A stretch of DNA of 64,000 nucleotides. Origin: Silurus meridionalis. Lineage: Eukaryota; Chordata; Actinopteri; Siluriformes; Siluridae. Under the pieces are notes generated by a model. The model was not told where the DNA came from. It saw only the letters and a program-made list of their open reading frames with translations, and made no database searches. The translations under genes were made by a program, and so were the position numbers. Location: the NCBI RefSeq assembly GCF_014805685.1, contig NC_060886.1, positions 11,422,608 through 11,486,607 on the forward strand. The letters run 5' to 3'. Positions 25,113-38,700 of the stretch are shown here, in pieces; positions within the stretch are counted from its first letter, which is position 1; each line of letters begins with the position of its first letter.

Positions 25113-27137
25113 TCTTTGTGCTTCGTATTTTGCTTTTAAGTGTAAAACCTATTGTGTTTACACTACTAGGCTCAAATTTACAAATGATATTGTTTATATT
25201 ATTAAACTTCTAAAGTTATCTACCAAACTAAAGGTTGCAATCTCACCATTTATCCCTTTTTCCACAAGACAACAACATTTTTTAAAAATAAATTAATGAA
25301 ACATGCTCAACATAAGACCAACAGAAATGATCTTTCTATACATATTTATGTAGCGTTTCATTTAGATACTCTAGAAGCAAAACCGTTATTCTAAATAAAA
25401 CATTAATAAAACATAATTTAGAAGACATAATAGCCAAAACCAAAATTGTTTTTGTGTGCATTCAAACAAATACAATGTGAATTAGTGACAAACGGTTTCG
25501 TGTATTAATGTTATATTCGATAATTATTTATATGTTAGGACGTTCTTGACATATGATTTACAGTTAGCAACTGAGAAACACATTTAATCCTGAGTTAATT
25601 GGGCAAAAGATGCTTGAAATGATAAACACTGTTCTATTCATTTTATAAAATACATTTTGTATTCAAAGAACTCTCTTTTCTAACACAATCAAAATAAAAT
25701 TTCATACATTATGTTTAAATTAGTTACAACACTAGTTGTAGTTGTTTTTTTTCACTGCAACTAGATGCTTTATCACTTAATATAAAATAAATACAAAATG
25801 CTAACTTATTTTAACATATATATTGTATTTAACATGTATGTTAATACAAATAATACTCAGCTAAGAAATGTTGCTCTGCTTTTGTCCTCCTTATTTTCCT
25901 GTTCATTACCAATTGTATTGCTGGCTAATATAGTTGTTAATTAGAATCCTTCTACTATAAATAACCTTTACTGTAGTATCTGAATCACTTTCTCCAACGT
26001 ATATGTGCAATTTTAATTAATTATGGTGCATGAGAAAATGTACTTAAATGCGTGTGGGTTCTACCGTATTACTAACCACTAACCCCAAGCCCTCATTAGC
26101 ACTTACTTCGAAAGGCAGTGATGCACAGAAACTATCAGCATCTATCTTTCACCTATTTATGAGAAACCATTCTACATTCTAAATTGCACACCATAGCGTG
26201 TAAATACTCCAGCCACATCTCTGACAGGAAGACTGAGTCAAGTCTTTAGTTCATAGTAACACCAAGTGAAATTAAACCACCTGGCAGTCAGTGTCCTTGG
26301 AGTTGCGCTACAATACTATTATTTTCAGTAAAATGTTAGTAGATATTCTCTCTACGATCACTTTTTACTAATGGTACATGCCCATTTATTCTTGACCTGT
26401 AAGAAAATATATTAATCATTATTTCTTCCTGGGAAGAATTCAATATTTTGATTCAAAACAGCAGACAAGTGGTGGATTTGACTCTACAGTCCAGCGCAGT
26501 ATCTCATGCCACGAGCTCAAGGGCAAACCCTCAATTAACAATTACCTCTATAGTGTTGTTTTCATAATTCTGTTGCTAAGAAAAAATGTTGATCTCTTTT
26601 TGAATTAAATAATTTTGTCTTCACAAAGGAAAAAGCAATACTGATTTGAATACTACATATACTTCTTATCATCACAGAGGCCATTAGCGAGAAAAGAAGT
26701 TGTAATCCTTGATTGCTACAGATAGAGTGCCAGAGATTGCAAAATGAGGTGGAACAAATCAAGACCTTTAATAATTTAATACATTTTTCTACATAATCTC
26801 AATGAACACAAATGTTGTAAACAGTCTGAAAGTTACCGATTCTGATTAATAACACTAATGCTGAAAACTTTGGAAACGTTTCAGCGCAGTGTAATATTAA
26901 CGATTTCTAACAGCTTGGATGGCTTTCTTTATAAATGCCTCTGCCTCTAATCCTCTCACCAACTTTTAGATATTCATTCTTTAAAAATTCACCCTCTCGC
27001 ATTGTTCTTGATATATTGTACCTGCCGTAACTCAGCTCGATGCCATACACTGGAGACTAAGAGAATTGTAGCAGTTTAAGATTTTTTGTTTGATTTTAGA
27101 TCATGTTGCAGGAAATATACTGCATCTTTGATGTCGA

Positions 27138-27217
<80 letters not shown>

Positions 27218-28443
27218 AATGGTCCTAGTTTGTTTGTTAATAAATACATTTCCTATTTCCATTCAGAGCTATTAGAACGCAGACTAATAAAAGATTCTAA
27301 TAAAATATTGTAATAAAAGATTAAAACAAAGAATAAGAGAATAACAAATTATAAAAAAAAATAGCTTTTTTATCATTTGTTATTCTTCCTTATAGTTTAA
27401 TGTCACACTGTTTTACTGTTTTTTTACGCTTGGTTTATGCTGCAACCTTTATTGTTGCTTAAAAATTTATTTTTTTAATTATTTATTTATTCTTGATTCA
27501 TGCATTCTTGTTCTTCCACCACCTGTAATAGCTTCCTCTTCATTCTTTGCAGAGGCCACAAACTTTAGTGACCCCATCATCTGCTACGTGCTGGATGCAG
27601 TTCTGCTGTTTTATTGCATTATATTTACGGCACTGTATTTTAAACTTAAGGTAAGATTATTAATTCATTAATTCATTTATTTGAAGTGCTTTTGTTTAAA
27701 CCATCTCCTAATTGACTTTTTAGTTTGAAAAGGTGAAGACCTTTGCCATTGTACATGACAAGCCTTCTAATGGGGTAAGTTACTTTGTTGTATTCTATTT
27801 CTAAGTGTATTTGGGCAACATTTCTGGAAGAAAAAAAGTATCAGTGTTTATGCAAGCACAATTATTAATTAATAAATAAATTAGTAATTAATTACTATAA
27901 TCTTTTACAATATCTGGTCCTGGTCTGGTCTTTTCAAATTTAGGCTCAAGCACCGGAGGAGGGGCAATATGAGGTATGTTTAATTTAATGCAGATGTGAC
28001 AGATGTAAGAGAGAAAATTATTTGAATGAGTACACACACAACATTACGGTACATGGTCTAAGATAATAACAGTAATATAATAATAACAGTTGGGCGAAGA
28101 ACAGAGTTAGGTTTTCTTTACATGAAGAGTCTTACATTACAGTGGAAATGCTGGAGGTGATGTGGAGTAATATCAAAGTGTTAGACAACATAGCAAAATA
28201 AGTGCATTTTTAAAATAAATAGCCTTAAATTTAATACCAAGCTTTTGTTGACTAGATGAATTCCATGACTAGAGTTTAACTGAATATATGCAGTTTTAAT
28301 GCACTTTACTTATATTATTATGAGAATGGCATTATTTATATAATACATTAAGTACCTTTCATTTTACTCTATGAACAGCACTAAAATACTACTACTACTA
28401 CTACTACTAATAATAATAATAATAATAATCATCATCATTATCA

Positions 28444-28481
<38 letters not shown>

Positions 28482-28547
28482 CATGCTTTTAAGAATTAAA
28501 ACAATTGAAAATTGTCTTATTATTATTACTATTACTATTATTATTAC

Positions 28548-28602
<55 letters not shown>

Positions 28603-28656
28603 CATGCTCTTAAGAATTAAAACAAATGAAAATTGTCTTATTATTATTACTATTAC

Positions 28657-28702
<46 letters not shown>

Positions 28703-28753
28703 CATGCTCTTAAGAATTAAAACAAATGAAAATTGTCTTATTATTATTATTAC

Positions 28754-28802
<49 letters not shown>

Positions 28803-28915
28803 CATGCTCTTAAGAATTAAAACAAATGAAAATTGTCTTATTATTATTACTATTACTATTATTATTATTATTATTATTATTATTATCATTATTATCATTA
28901 TTATTATTATTATTA

Positions 28916-28964
<49 letters not shown>

Positions 28965-31149
28965 TACTACTACGATGTTACAGAATTTTGCCTCACCACT
29001 TTTACCACTTGTTCGATAGGCAGCGGGTGTGAGCAGCAAACATTTTTTATCTGAAATCTTTTTTTGAGCATATCCAACAATCAGTTTACCGTGGAAACTG
29101 TTGTAAGAGCATAAAGGCATTTGAAAATCTATATTTTATTGAATCCTAAAAATCACATCACAACATGATTTATTGTTGAAATCTTTAAATAGGTGACTAA
29201 AGTACAACTTATTATGTATTATTTGAGTAAAAATATTATTTAAATACCTTTTATTTATCACATGTACACCATAATAATAATATTAATAATAATAATAAAT
29301 CTTGAATTTAACATATACAGTATAGAACATGTCTATGTATATAAGTCTATACAAGTACAAACCATTAATGCATTTGAAAATCATTCAAAGAGATTTTTTA
29401 AACCAATAGTTAAACATAACCAATGCAGTTGTTTAAGGGCATGTTTATTGTGATCTCGCATTCTACTGCATGCAAAGAACTGTGCAACAGCATATTGCAC
29501 TCTGTAACGTTGGGTTAGAGCTCCTGGCATCTATACATTTCTCACAATCAGAAGCTGAGAAAACTTCATCAACTTGCATTTTTCTAAGATGTTAAAATGC
29601 TGTCAATGAACAAACTACAAACTTGTTTAATTATTCAATTCTACTTGTTGCGTTATTGGAATAATGATCATTATACATTATCATGTTACATTTTCATTAC
29701 AATTTCAAACAGTTTATTTCAAGTAGATTCCTTTTAACTGTCAAAGCATGGATTCTGCACTGGTGTGGCTTGATTGCCTTATTCATGACTAATTTATGTC
29801 TAATTCTTTCTCCTAGATAAAATAACAAATGGTAAATGGTAAATGGGTCTAGCAAGCCTCATTACTTTTATTGGATGAGCCCTTGTGTTTGTTTTTGGAT
29901 TCCCCTACTGCACTATTAGGCTGTAAAGAAACAAGTTACCCACTGATGTCTCATATAGCCAGATGGTGCTCTCTCTCATGATTACCTGCTCTCTGGCAAA
30001 TTACCTAAACTACTGAGAAATTTTACAGAGCACAAAGCATATAAAGGTTCCAATCATAATTATGCCAAGACTGCCATATACTCTTCCCTGTCAATCAGAG
30101 CGACACCAGCCAATCATGGTCATCTGTGATTTCACATATGCAGAAAAGGGTGGATAGCACTTAACCCTACCCTGTCACACTGAGTGTACAATAAAAGATG
30201 ATGTTGGCTGACTTCATGTGTTTCAGAGGGTACACGTGTACATTTATTGAATTGGATTAATTCATGTATAAAGTGTGAATCAAACACAAACAGAGGCATT
30301 AAACCTGGTCATTAAACATTAGTAGTTAGTTACAATTAGTTATGAATATTTTAACTATAAATAAGGTTTTCTTAATTTGGCAAAAGACATTTTTACTTGG
30401 AAACAGTTACTGCGCCGAATGTGTCACGGGACATCTGGTTTAGGAGTTGAATAATGTTATGTTCTGAGGATTTTAATTGCTTATAAAGTCTGTGGTTAAT
30501 GCAAAAGAAAATAGCTTCTCTTTTACTTTTTCACCGTTTTCCAGTGTTTCCAGGGCAGGGCATACTGGTTTGGTTCACATTTAAAGAAAAAAAGCTTCCG
30601 GGTTTTTTTACCACAACCACTTCCGTTTTTTTTTTTTTTTTTAGTACTAAACACACATAGGCAGGTTGCATTACACCCTGGTTAAAAAGGCGAATGGTGT
30701 AGGCCCAGCTGTAGACCCAGATGTAGACCCGAGGCCCTCTGGTGGAGGTCTCTTTAAGCAAACTTAGAGTAAGTTATTTAAGCACATCTGGGATGTTTTA
30801 TTAGTGAAATCAGCTTGGTTGTTTTTATCTGCAGGTACTGGTGGGCCAGTCAAATGACGATTACCAGGAAATCCAAAAGAAAAGCGAGGTATGCGGTCAG
30901 AGTTGCTATTCTTAGTCTTTCGTCATTAGTGTTTGGAAGAGACTTTTATAATTATGTCTGTTATGTTCCCACAGCCTCGCAAGAAAAAGAGAAAAGCCAA
31001 AGAGGTAAGTGTCTCTCTCTCTCTGCCCTGCATTACGCATAAAGTCTTCATTAACTGTTGCCTTCATTTTATTAAAGCCTAAAAGCAAGAGAAATGCAGC
31101 AGAAGCCATTGAGATGAAACCTACCCCTCCTGTACCAACACGTGACTGA
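24192..31149 (+). CDS. cd247l: CD3-zeta/FcR-gamma-like single-ITAM signalling adaptor
   Basis: Proteins of this family pair through a charged membrane helix with immune receptors and signal through Syk/ZAP70 kinases. Seven exons join in phase: 24192-24255, 27553-27650, 27724-27774, 27944-27973, 30835-30888, 30975-31004 and 31078-31149, giving 132 residues. A signal peptide (1-21) is followed by a very short ectodomain and the helix DPIICYVLDAVLLFYCIIF. Its Cys32 (dimer disulphide) and Asp36 (receptor pairing) match CD3-zeta and FcR-gamma. One ITAM, YEVLVGQSNDDYQEI (residues 80-94), is split by an intron; mammalian CD3-zeta has three. The tail then carries a basic cluster PRKKKRKAKEPKSKR (100-114) and ends in Pro-rich PTPPVP. 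The position next to and convergent with pou2f1 matches human CD247, so a cd247 paralogue is favoured over fcer1g. The symbol is tentative. Confidence 0.82.
24984..25106. repeat. (TA)n / poly-A / (GT)n microsatellite
   Basis: About 70 bases of TA units, a short A run and 26 bases of GT units, in intron 1 of the cd247-like gene. It generates a spurious Tyr-Ile open frame. Confidence 0.95.
27135..27220 (+). repeat. (GAAA)n purine tract
   Basis: About 21 uninterrupted GAAA units, some 330 bases before exon 2 of the cd247-like gene. A pure purine strand this long can form triplex DNA; it also yields an artificial Lys/Glu/Arg open frame. Confidence 0.95.
28388..28975. repeat. (TTA)n array with four embedded copies of a 40-base block
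   Basis: Four copies of a non-repetitive block beginning ACCATGCTCTTAAGAATTAA (starting near 28480, 28601, 28701 and 28801) alternate with (TTA)n runs of 40-80 bases, so the array is a higher-order tandem repeat with periods of about 120, 100 and 100 bases. Three of the four blocks are identical over the visible part; the first differs at two positions. It lies in intron 4 of the cd247-like gene. The poly-Leu and poly-Ile open frames here are artefacts. Confidence 0.93.
30731..30746 (-). promoter_or_regulatory. CTCF-like site in cd247-like intron 4
   Basis: The minus strand reads CCACCAGAGGGCC, close to the CTCF core CCACCAGGGGGCGC. It lies about 90 bases before exon 5. Resemblance only. Confidence 0.3.
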
Positions 31150-31564
31150 ACCAGTACACACAAGACTGCTGTAAAATGTTTAATTTTTTTTTCCTACATC
31201 ACTTCATGAAAACATCTGCGTAATGAACCGGAGATCTGTACATTTTTTGCACATTTCACCCAGACGAAAATGCGCAATCTGTCTTTTTTCTTACCTAATA
31301 ACCCTATATATTGTAGCTTTAAAAAAGTTTATAGTAGCTAAAAAAATGGATTTCATAAATATTTATATATTGATTGGTCAGAAGGTGTTAAGTTTTCTAA
31401 ATGAGCACACCTCTGGGAGTAGTGGCAGTGAAAAGAGAAACAATGGGTTTCTTTTATTTATATTAATACATTATAGTGTGCGTAGTAACAATTAATTTGC
31501 AGGGATGTAAATGACATATGACGGATACTCCGCATAATAACCCATAAGATCCCATGTGTAATAT

Positions 31565-31570
31565 AATAAA
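31565..31570 (+). terminator. Candidate polyadenylation signal of the cd247-like gene
   Basis: AATAAA lies 416 bases past the stop codon on the coding strand, and is the first canonical hexamer I noticed there. Confidence 0.45.
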
Positions 31571-34500
31571 TAAGACATCTAATTCTTGATGTGGTGACGT
31601 GTTCTGCAAGGAGTGTTGAGTATCAGTGCTTTATCAGATTTTTCCAGCATGGCAAAGTAATTGGGCCAACTGCAATTTCTGCATTTCTTGGTGACATAGC
31701 CTTTGCTTTTTTTCTTCTTCTCTTTAATTTAATTATTTACACGAATGTTCAGGTATAAATCAAACAGTTTTAGAGCTATTTATAATTAATCGACATGAAG
31801 GAAATGACTTATTTATGGCCCTTTCAGACATATAATTATACATTTTAATAAATGCCCCTACTTTGTATAAATGTAACAGTTAAAAAGAACAATACATTGT
31901 TCATTAATACATTACAAATTGTAATCACTGGCATATATCAGTTGTTTAAAAAATAAAACATTTCATTTACAAGAATGTAAGTAAAAAATGGCACGGTGTG
32001 CTGCAATAGGAAATGAAACAACAGCAGAAAGGTACGAGGCCATCCAGATGTTGAATATTTTCGTTATTTTTAACACATTCTTGCCATTGTTTTCAATTTT
32101 ATTATATTAAGATTGGTGCTTAACAGTTAAGTTACATAGATGGTTTCATAGTAAAGAGGACTGCATGGTAGAAAAAGTGAAAATGCTTCTGGTTGTTAAT
32201 CATGGTACTTACCTACCATCTATTATAATATATATGAATTAGATTTTTTTTTGCCCAACAAATGGTACTGTAATTCAGAAAGCATGTCCTGAGGGATTTT
32301 TTGGCGTGATATAGAAATATTAATCACCACTTTTTGTGTCTGCAAATGTGCTTTTCATGGTCATTTGCAGTAGATTTCTAGTACAGTACAGCTAATGTAT
32401 ATGCAGTAGAATAGTGGATTTTCATGTAATGATGAAAAAAAGGAAACCCATGTCTCAGACACTGTAGATTATCATATAATTAAAACAAGAGAAACAGCTT
32501 CTTATGCCAAAGCGTGAACATGAGACACATTAAACACAGTTGTGTCCAGCAGGCCTCAGGACAGGAGTGTCGTCCTATTGGCTTTCCCAAATAAAGAAGT
32601 ATACTGAGTAACAACTGTCAATTCAGTGCATTATATTATATATATATTTTTTTTACCTGTACAGTAAAGTCTACATGCATAGATTTTTCCATACCATAAA
32701 AAACTGTATGTTCTAAACCTAACTGGCAGAAAAGTAGGCTATATTTTGCTAATAAACATGCCCCCCCGATCTTTGTTATTAATCCATCTTGATTTTATGT
32801 CATGCTGATAAAATCAAAGACTGAATTAATGCAGTAAGAGCTTATCATTGAATGGATAAGATCGTAATCTGTAATACTTTCTCACAGAGTTGGTGTTTGT
32901 ACATCAGTAAAAAAAGGCACCCAAACCACGACTCAAGACTTCTTACAATATGAAAACACTTGGAAAATGGTTTAATGATGTTTACAACAAAAGAGATCTG
33001 TACAGTTACAGTAAAGATTATCTTTATATATTAAAAAAAAATAAAATACAGCAGACGAAAAAAAAAGAAAAGGTAATCTAATCTACCATATATCCTGATT
33101 CACATACTTATATTTCTACACAATCAGTTCTAAGCTACCGTGATGTAGCCGTTGCAGAGTCCAGTTAAAAGCTTGTGTTGAGCGTGAGAGCCATTGAAGC
33201 CCTGCTAATAGTGATACCCAAGGAACAAGAAATGAGCCTCACTATTACAACAGTGGCTTAGAGTTCTGATAAGACACACAGAAATACAATCTACTTTGAC
33301 ACTGGTGAAGGAAAAAAAAAAAGATTTAGCTGTAGGAAATGATAATGACCATTTACAGTCCTCGACTGAAACACTATGTACATTTTCCTATTTTTTTTTT
33401 TTTTTCTCATTTGTTAAAAAGAAGAAAAAAAAAGAAAAGCAATGGTAATTTGGGCAGTGAAACTGATAATCACATACACAGACAGACCCAAAACGTATAA
33501 AAATACTATTTGTTTAACCTACTAATAGTAAGACAGTTCTTCAGTTAACTCCATGCTGTGAGAAAAAAAAGAGCAATACATCCACAAATCAGAATTTTAA
33601 AATGCCACTTTTTTTTTTTTTTTTTTTTTTTCTTTTTTCTTCCCATAAGTATTTCAGAAAAATACCAAAATATACATCTAAGCTTTGGAATTACTGAGGT
33701 TAAAATTAATGTCAGAGCTGGGATCTGTTGTTTAATACACACGCTGAAGGGCTTGGAGAGGAAGAGAGAGAAACAGGACAAAAGAAAGTGTCATCTTTGG
33801 TATCTGCATGTGTCAAACATTTCATATTTGGATTTTTGCTTTGGGATAGAGCTTGGAGTGTCTGTCGACCTTACACTCCATAAAAAGCTGCTGAGTGAAG
33901 AGTCGAAGACCCATTTGGTTAAGAGCGGTGTTGCAGAGACACTGCTCCAGCGGCAAACAGGATAACAATGCATAGTTGCACAGGGAAATCAAGATGGCGG
34001 AAAACAGCAGAGACAAATTTGAAGGAGAGAAGTTAAAAACAGCACAAACGAAATAACGAGACATCAGTACAGAGCAAGTAACCTTAGAGAGGTCAGATGT
34101 GTGGTTTTTTTGGTTAGAGACACTCATAGAAACAGATTTACTTGGTTACATCTATAAAGACAAAAGGCATTGAGTCCAGAGAGCAGACAGTTCATCCTGA
34201 GCCAGTTGCAGTGTGCACAGGATGTCCTTCAGTGTGTAATAACTAACATCACCCAGTCAAAGAAGGGTTAATTTTTCAGAGTCCCTTGGAGAAGCCTGCC
34301 CTCTGTCCTTATCGTCATCTTATGATATCAGGAGGGTACAAAGGAATTACAGCTGAGTCCATATCTCCAATATCTCCAATCACTTTGTAAGTCTTTGGTT
34401 ACCACGGAAAGGATGAGGGCTGGTGACTGTGAGGGCCATGAAGAGGACACACACACACACACACACACATACACACCAAATAAGCCCTGCAGTTACATTC

Positions 34501-35688
34501 ATACAAATGAGGGACATTAAGGAGACGATTGTCAAATCATAAAAATAAACTTCAAGGTGAACTACAAAGACAAAGGTGCAAAATAAATATGCCTATAATA
34601 TGCGTTCACTATATTTAAAAGTAAAATATAAAAAAATCAAAAATCAAACCACGAGTCATACTCTACAAGTTTGGCATTAACAAGTGTATGTGTGTGTTGT
34701 GTGTCTCTGGAGCAGCTGCTAGACCCTCGCCCCATAGACATCTGCAGGCTCCTCTTTCAGGACATTTTTTATTAGGTTTTATGTTTTCTTTGCTTGTTTG
34801 CTTTTCAAAATAGATTAAAGTAGGTTTTTTACTCTGTCTCGAGTTAGAAATGAGGTATACAACAGCTCCTTTACCCAGTCCAGCAAGCTCAGCCATCGGG
34901 TCCATGACTGCGACCACCGTTATCCTTTTCCAGCAATGGACTGAAAGCCTTCTGCGGCAATCTACAGGCCAGAAACTATATGACTACTGCTGTTCCACAA
35001 AAACCAAAATCTCTACCGGAGCACTTATCTACATTAACACTACAACAGAGTCTGCTGCAGAAATGCAAAGTCCCCATTCTATCAGTTGCATTTGGCTCTG
35101 GAACACCATTTAATCCAATCACAGGTTAAAAGCATAAAGCCAAGTGGTCAACATTGCCTAAATCAGTCATAAATGCTTTCGGAAATGGTGGACATCAAGA
35201 TTATTAATATTTCCTATGTTTCCCAACTGATCATTAGCTAGAAGTCTTACTTCTAATCAGTTTAATCAAATTCAGAGAAATATTTTTTCCTACAATATGA
35301 CCTCTGAAGTAGAATGCACAGCTACCAAGAAGAAGGACAACCCCGTTTACCTAAACAACAGCTGGAGTTTGGTTATTAGTAAAGCTTTTTGCAGCAGGTT
35401 TCACAACCTGGAAAGTCACACCAAAATAGCAACATTTTGTATGTTTTTAAAAATAAAACATAAAAAAGTCTAATACTCACAGCGTTATTTCAACGATCAA
35501 TATGTGATTTAGACACAAAAACATGCGGGAATGCGTCCTCTCACTCATCAAAACACTAATATGCACTCGCCGACGCGCATACCATAGTTTGCTACAAAGC
35601 GTCAATCATCTAAAATAATAGTATAAAAGGCATAAATGATAATTTAATTTAGTCAAACTAAGAAAGCCAGTGATGTTGCTCCCTTACG

Positions 35689-35690
<2 letters not shown>

Positions 35691-35778
<88 letters not shown>
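35691..35778. repeat. (TA)n(GT)n microsatellite
   Basis: Pure AT units followed by GT units, read directly. Confidence 0.95.
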
Positions 35779-35784
<6 letters not shown>

Positions 35785-38700
35785 GTTGAAATATTTTTTT
35801 ATTGACTTGATATTCTTTTAACAATAAATTACAAATCAATAATCAACTGAAAGTATGGAGCAGGTGCTTTGTGGGTCCATTTCCCCAGGCAACTGTAAAA
35901 GCTAGGAGCACCATGGCAAGCCCCCTTATTCAACAAACTATAATTGTGAAGAGTGTAAATGACAGCTTGTTCCACATTTAAACGGTGTGGCATTACATTT
36001 TTGGTTTTGAGGGTTTTCAGTTTCAGTTCAATTGCTAGCATAAAAAGTAAGGTATTATTATTATTATTTTTTTTTGGTCGTTTTTCTTTTTGTGAATAAG
36101 CATGACAAACACTACATTCAAATCTTCAGAATAGTTGAATTATAAAATATGAGTATATTACATATGTATATTTATATATCTATATATAGAATTTAGGGAA
36201 AACAGTTCTTTCTAATTATTTAAGTCGTTCCTCAGATAAATATCTCAGTAACTCCCCACACGTCCCGGCACCACACCAACTGCACTAAAACAACAGAGAT
36301 ACACAACCATACATAAAACTACTACAGTCCAATAAGGCCATGTGGTAGCCTCAGGACAGAACCGGCTGAGTGAGCAGCAACAAGCCACAAAGACAAAGGC
36401 TTTTCACTTTGGCAAGTAGGACAAAAAAAAAAAATAAAATTGGAGGTACCCTATAAGTAGTTGTACATGAAACAGCAGTAGTAGTTCGGCTTAATGTTTT
36501 TTTGTTTGTTTGTTTGTTTGTTTTTATGCAGTATTGAAATTATTTAAAAAGACGATTCGAACATTAAAAGCTCTTGTCTGTTGGTGCCATTTTGCTTAAA
36601 GCGAACCTTCCATTTAAGTGCTGATGAGGTAATATAAAACAAAAAAATGAATAAAAAAAAATACAAGCATGGCTGTATTGGATAGCAGACTGAGACACAG
36701 AAAACGTTTGACAGTTATCCTCCAGCCCGTACATATGGGGTTAAGTGAAAACACATGAAAAAAGAATGATAACTGAGGCATTGAGCATTAGTGTTACACG
36801 ATACATGTTTTTATAGCTAATGTGACCTGATGTCTGGTTGACAGAGCACGAACGCTTTAAATCAGACATTCTAAAAGTAAAGCAACTATTATTAATGAGC
36901 TGAAAGACCAGAATCATGGTTAAACCAAACATAAATTTAGATTTAAAACAATAAATGAATCCTGACTGCATATTAACTCTCTACATGTAAAAGTGGTTTT
37001 GGTATACCACAATATGTACCGTTAAAGCCTAATAAGTTTGTGTGTACCAGTGCTGCGCCAGGCTTAGAGGACAGTCAAACAGTGGAGTGGTTTCGGATTT
37101 TTCCACAGTCCACACAGTCTTATACACTACAGTCGCAAAAGTGTAAAAGCTAATGCCGCACAGTAGATTCCAGTGAACTCTACGGAGGATGGGAACTGAT
37201 TTAGGAAGCCTCTAGGATGACAAGTAAATGACTGAAATGTAAAACAGTGGAGGAATATTCGGCACTTGAGGCCATTAACTACACTCAAACATTAAAAAAA
37301 AAAAACATATTTAAAAAGAAGTGAGCAGAACACAAGCGGTATTACACTTTTAAAGCTAAACAAGTCATTTAAGTATCTTTTTCTATGCGTTGTATTTAGT
37401 AAAAAATAAAAGAAGTAAGACATGAGGAAGCTTGTCAGTAGTGTAGAGTGGTGAGTGTGGCCAGCATTTAGCTGATCCCCACAGGCACAGCAGCTAGCAA
37501 GAAAACGACTTTGGTTCAAGCTTTACATCATGGCTGAATTACATTGGAAAGGGGAGAATAACAGATCAATCTGCTAAAGCTCCTAAATATTGACCCAAAC
37601 CTGCCTAGCTAGTGAATATTTCAGTCTATTAAGAAACAAAACACTCTGGTACCTTAAAAGCACACAGAAAACAAGAACCAGTACAACAAAAAGCACCTTG
37701 TTTCCTTCTGCACACAGCAAGTCTTTGAAATATATTAGATTTATGGGTGGGGGAAGGGGGGGCTGCATAAAGCCTACCCTCTTTCACCTCTCACTCACAA
37801 AGTCCTCTCAACAACAATCTGGAAGGGGTCAGGTTACTTTGGGGTGTTTATGCTGCAGTGCATGGTCCTGACCACCTCCACCCTTTTGTCAAACCTCCAC
37901 CCTCCCCATCTACTCGGGTTATTTGGTTAGCTGCACAAACAAGACGAAGCAGAGCAGGGAAAGCCATCTCAACCAAAATAAAAAATAGTTTCGTCTTTGG
38001 AAATGATCTTCAAAATATTGCATTATAATATTTCCTGTGGTTTACCAAGAGCTTCCACTCATAAATATTTTAACTTACCGCTACAATGGTAATATACAGC
38101 AACATGTTTTAACAAAGATTTTTGGTATATCATAAAGAGAGGCCAGCCAAAGACCTTGAAGAAAAAAAAACAAAAAAACAACCTCTTACTCACAACATGA
38201 CATTTTTTTTCCCCGCTAAACAACCAGGCAGACCACAGTTCTCAAATCCAGTTTTTTGGTACAGGTACTGTGCACAAGTAGAAAAACAAACACCTTAAAA
38301 CTCTCCTGGACAGAGGACAACCAGGCCATTCTCCCCAGGGCCAAGTTGTGTCTTGAAATGTTACATTTGCCACCAGATATCAGGTGGCATCCTCCTCACA
38401 CACACACACACACACACACACATAAACAAAGCAAACTCCTATAACCTAACTATGGACACTACAGACAGCACACCCTGTGATGGGAAGACCTTAAGAGGCT
38501 GACAGACTTTGGGACAAATACAGGTCACAGTCTAGGCATCAAATGGTTATACCACTAAGCAGTAGCATAACAGTATCAGGAGCTCTCAGTGCACCATCTC
38601 CACATTCTTTAAAAGTGACTGAGGTCTATACTGCCCAGATATTGCAGCCTAAGACCTGTCACCTTTGTAAAGACTGCTCGTGCAATCATTTAAAGCTATT

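Noticed and set aside
28480..28850. CRISPR-like alternation of a repeated block with spacers
   Set aside because: The parts between blocks are TTA microsatellites, not unique spacers, and the sequence is from a vertebrate genome.
28505..29120. Poly-Leu, poly-Ile and poly-Tyr open frames
   Set aside because: Translations of the TTA microsatellite array; no start context, no conserved sequence.
34663..35113. Open frames of 84-87 codons in the gap between the cd247-like gene and pou2f1
   Set aside because: No splice-site context, domain or homology that I can recognise; the region is best explained as pou2f1 3' UTR.
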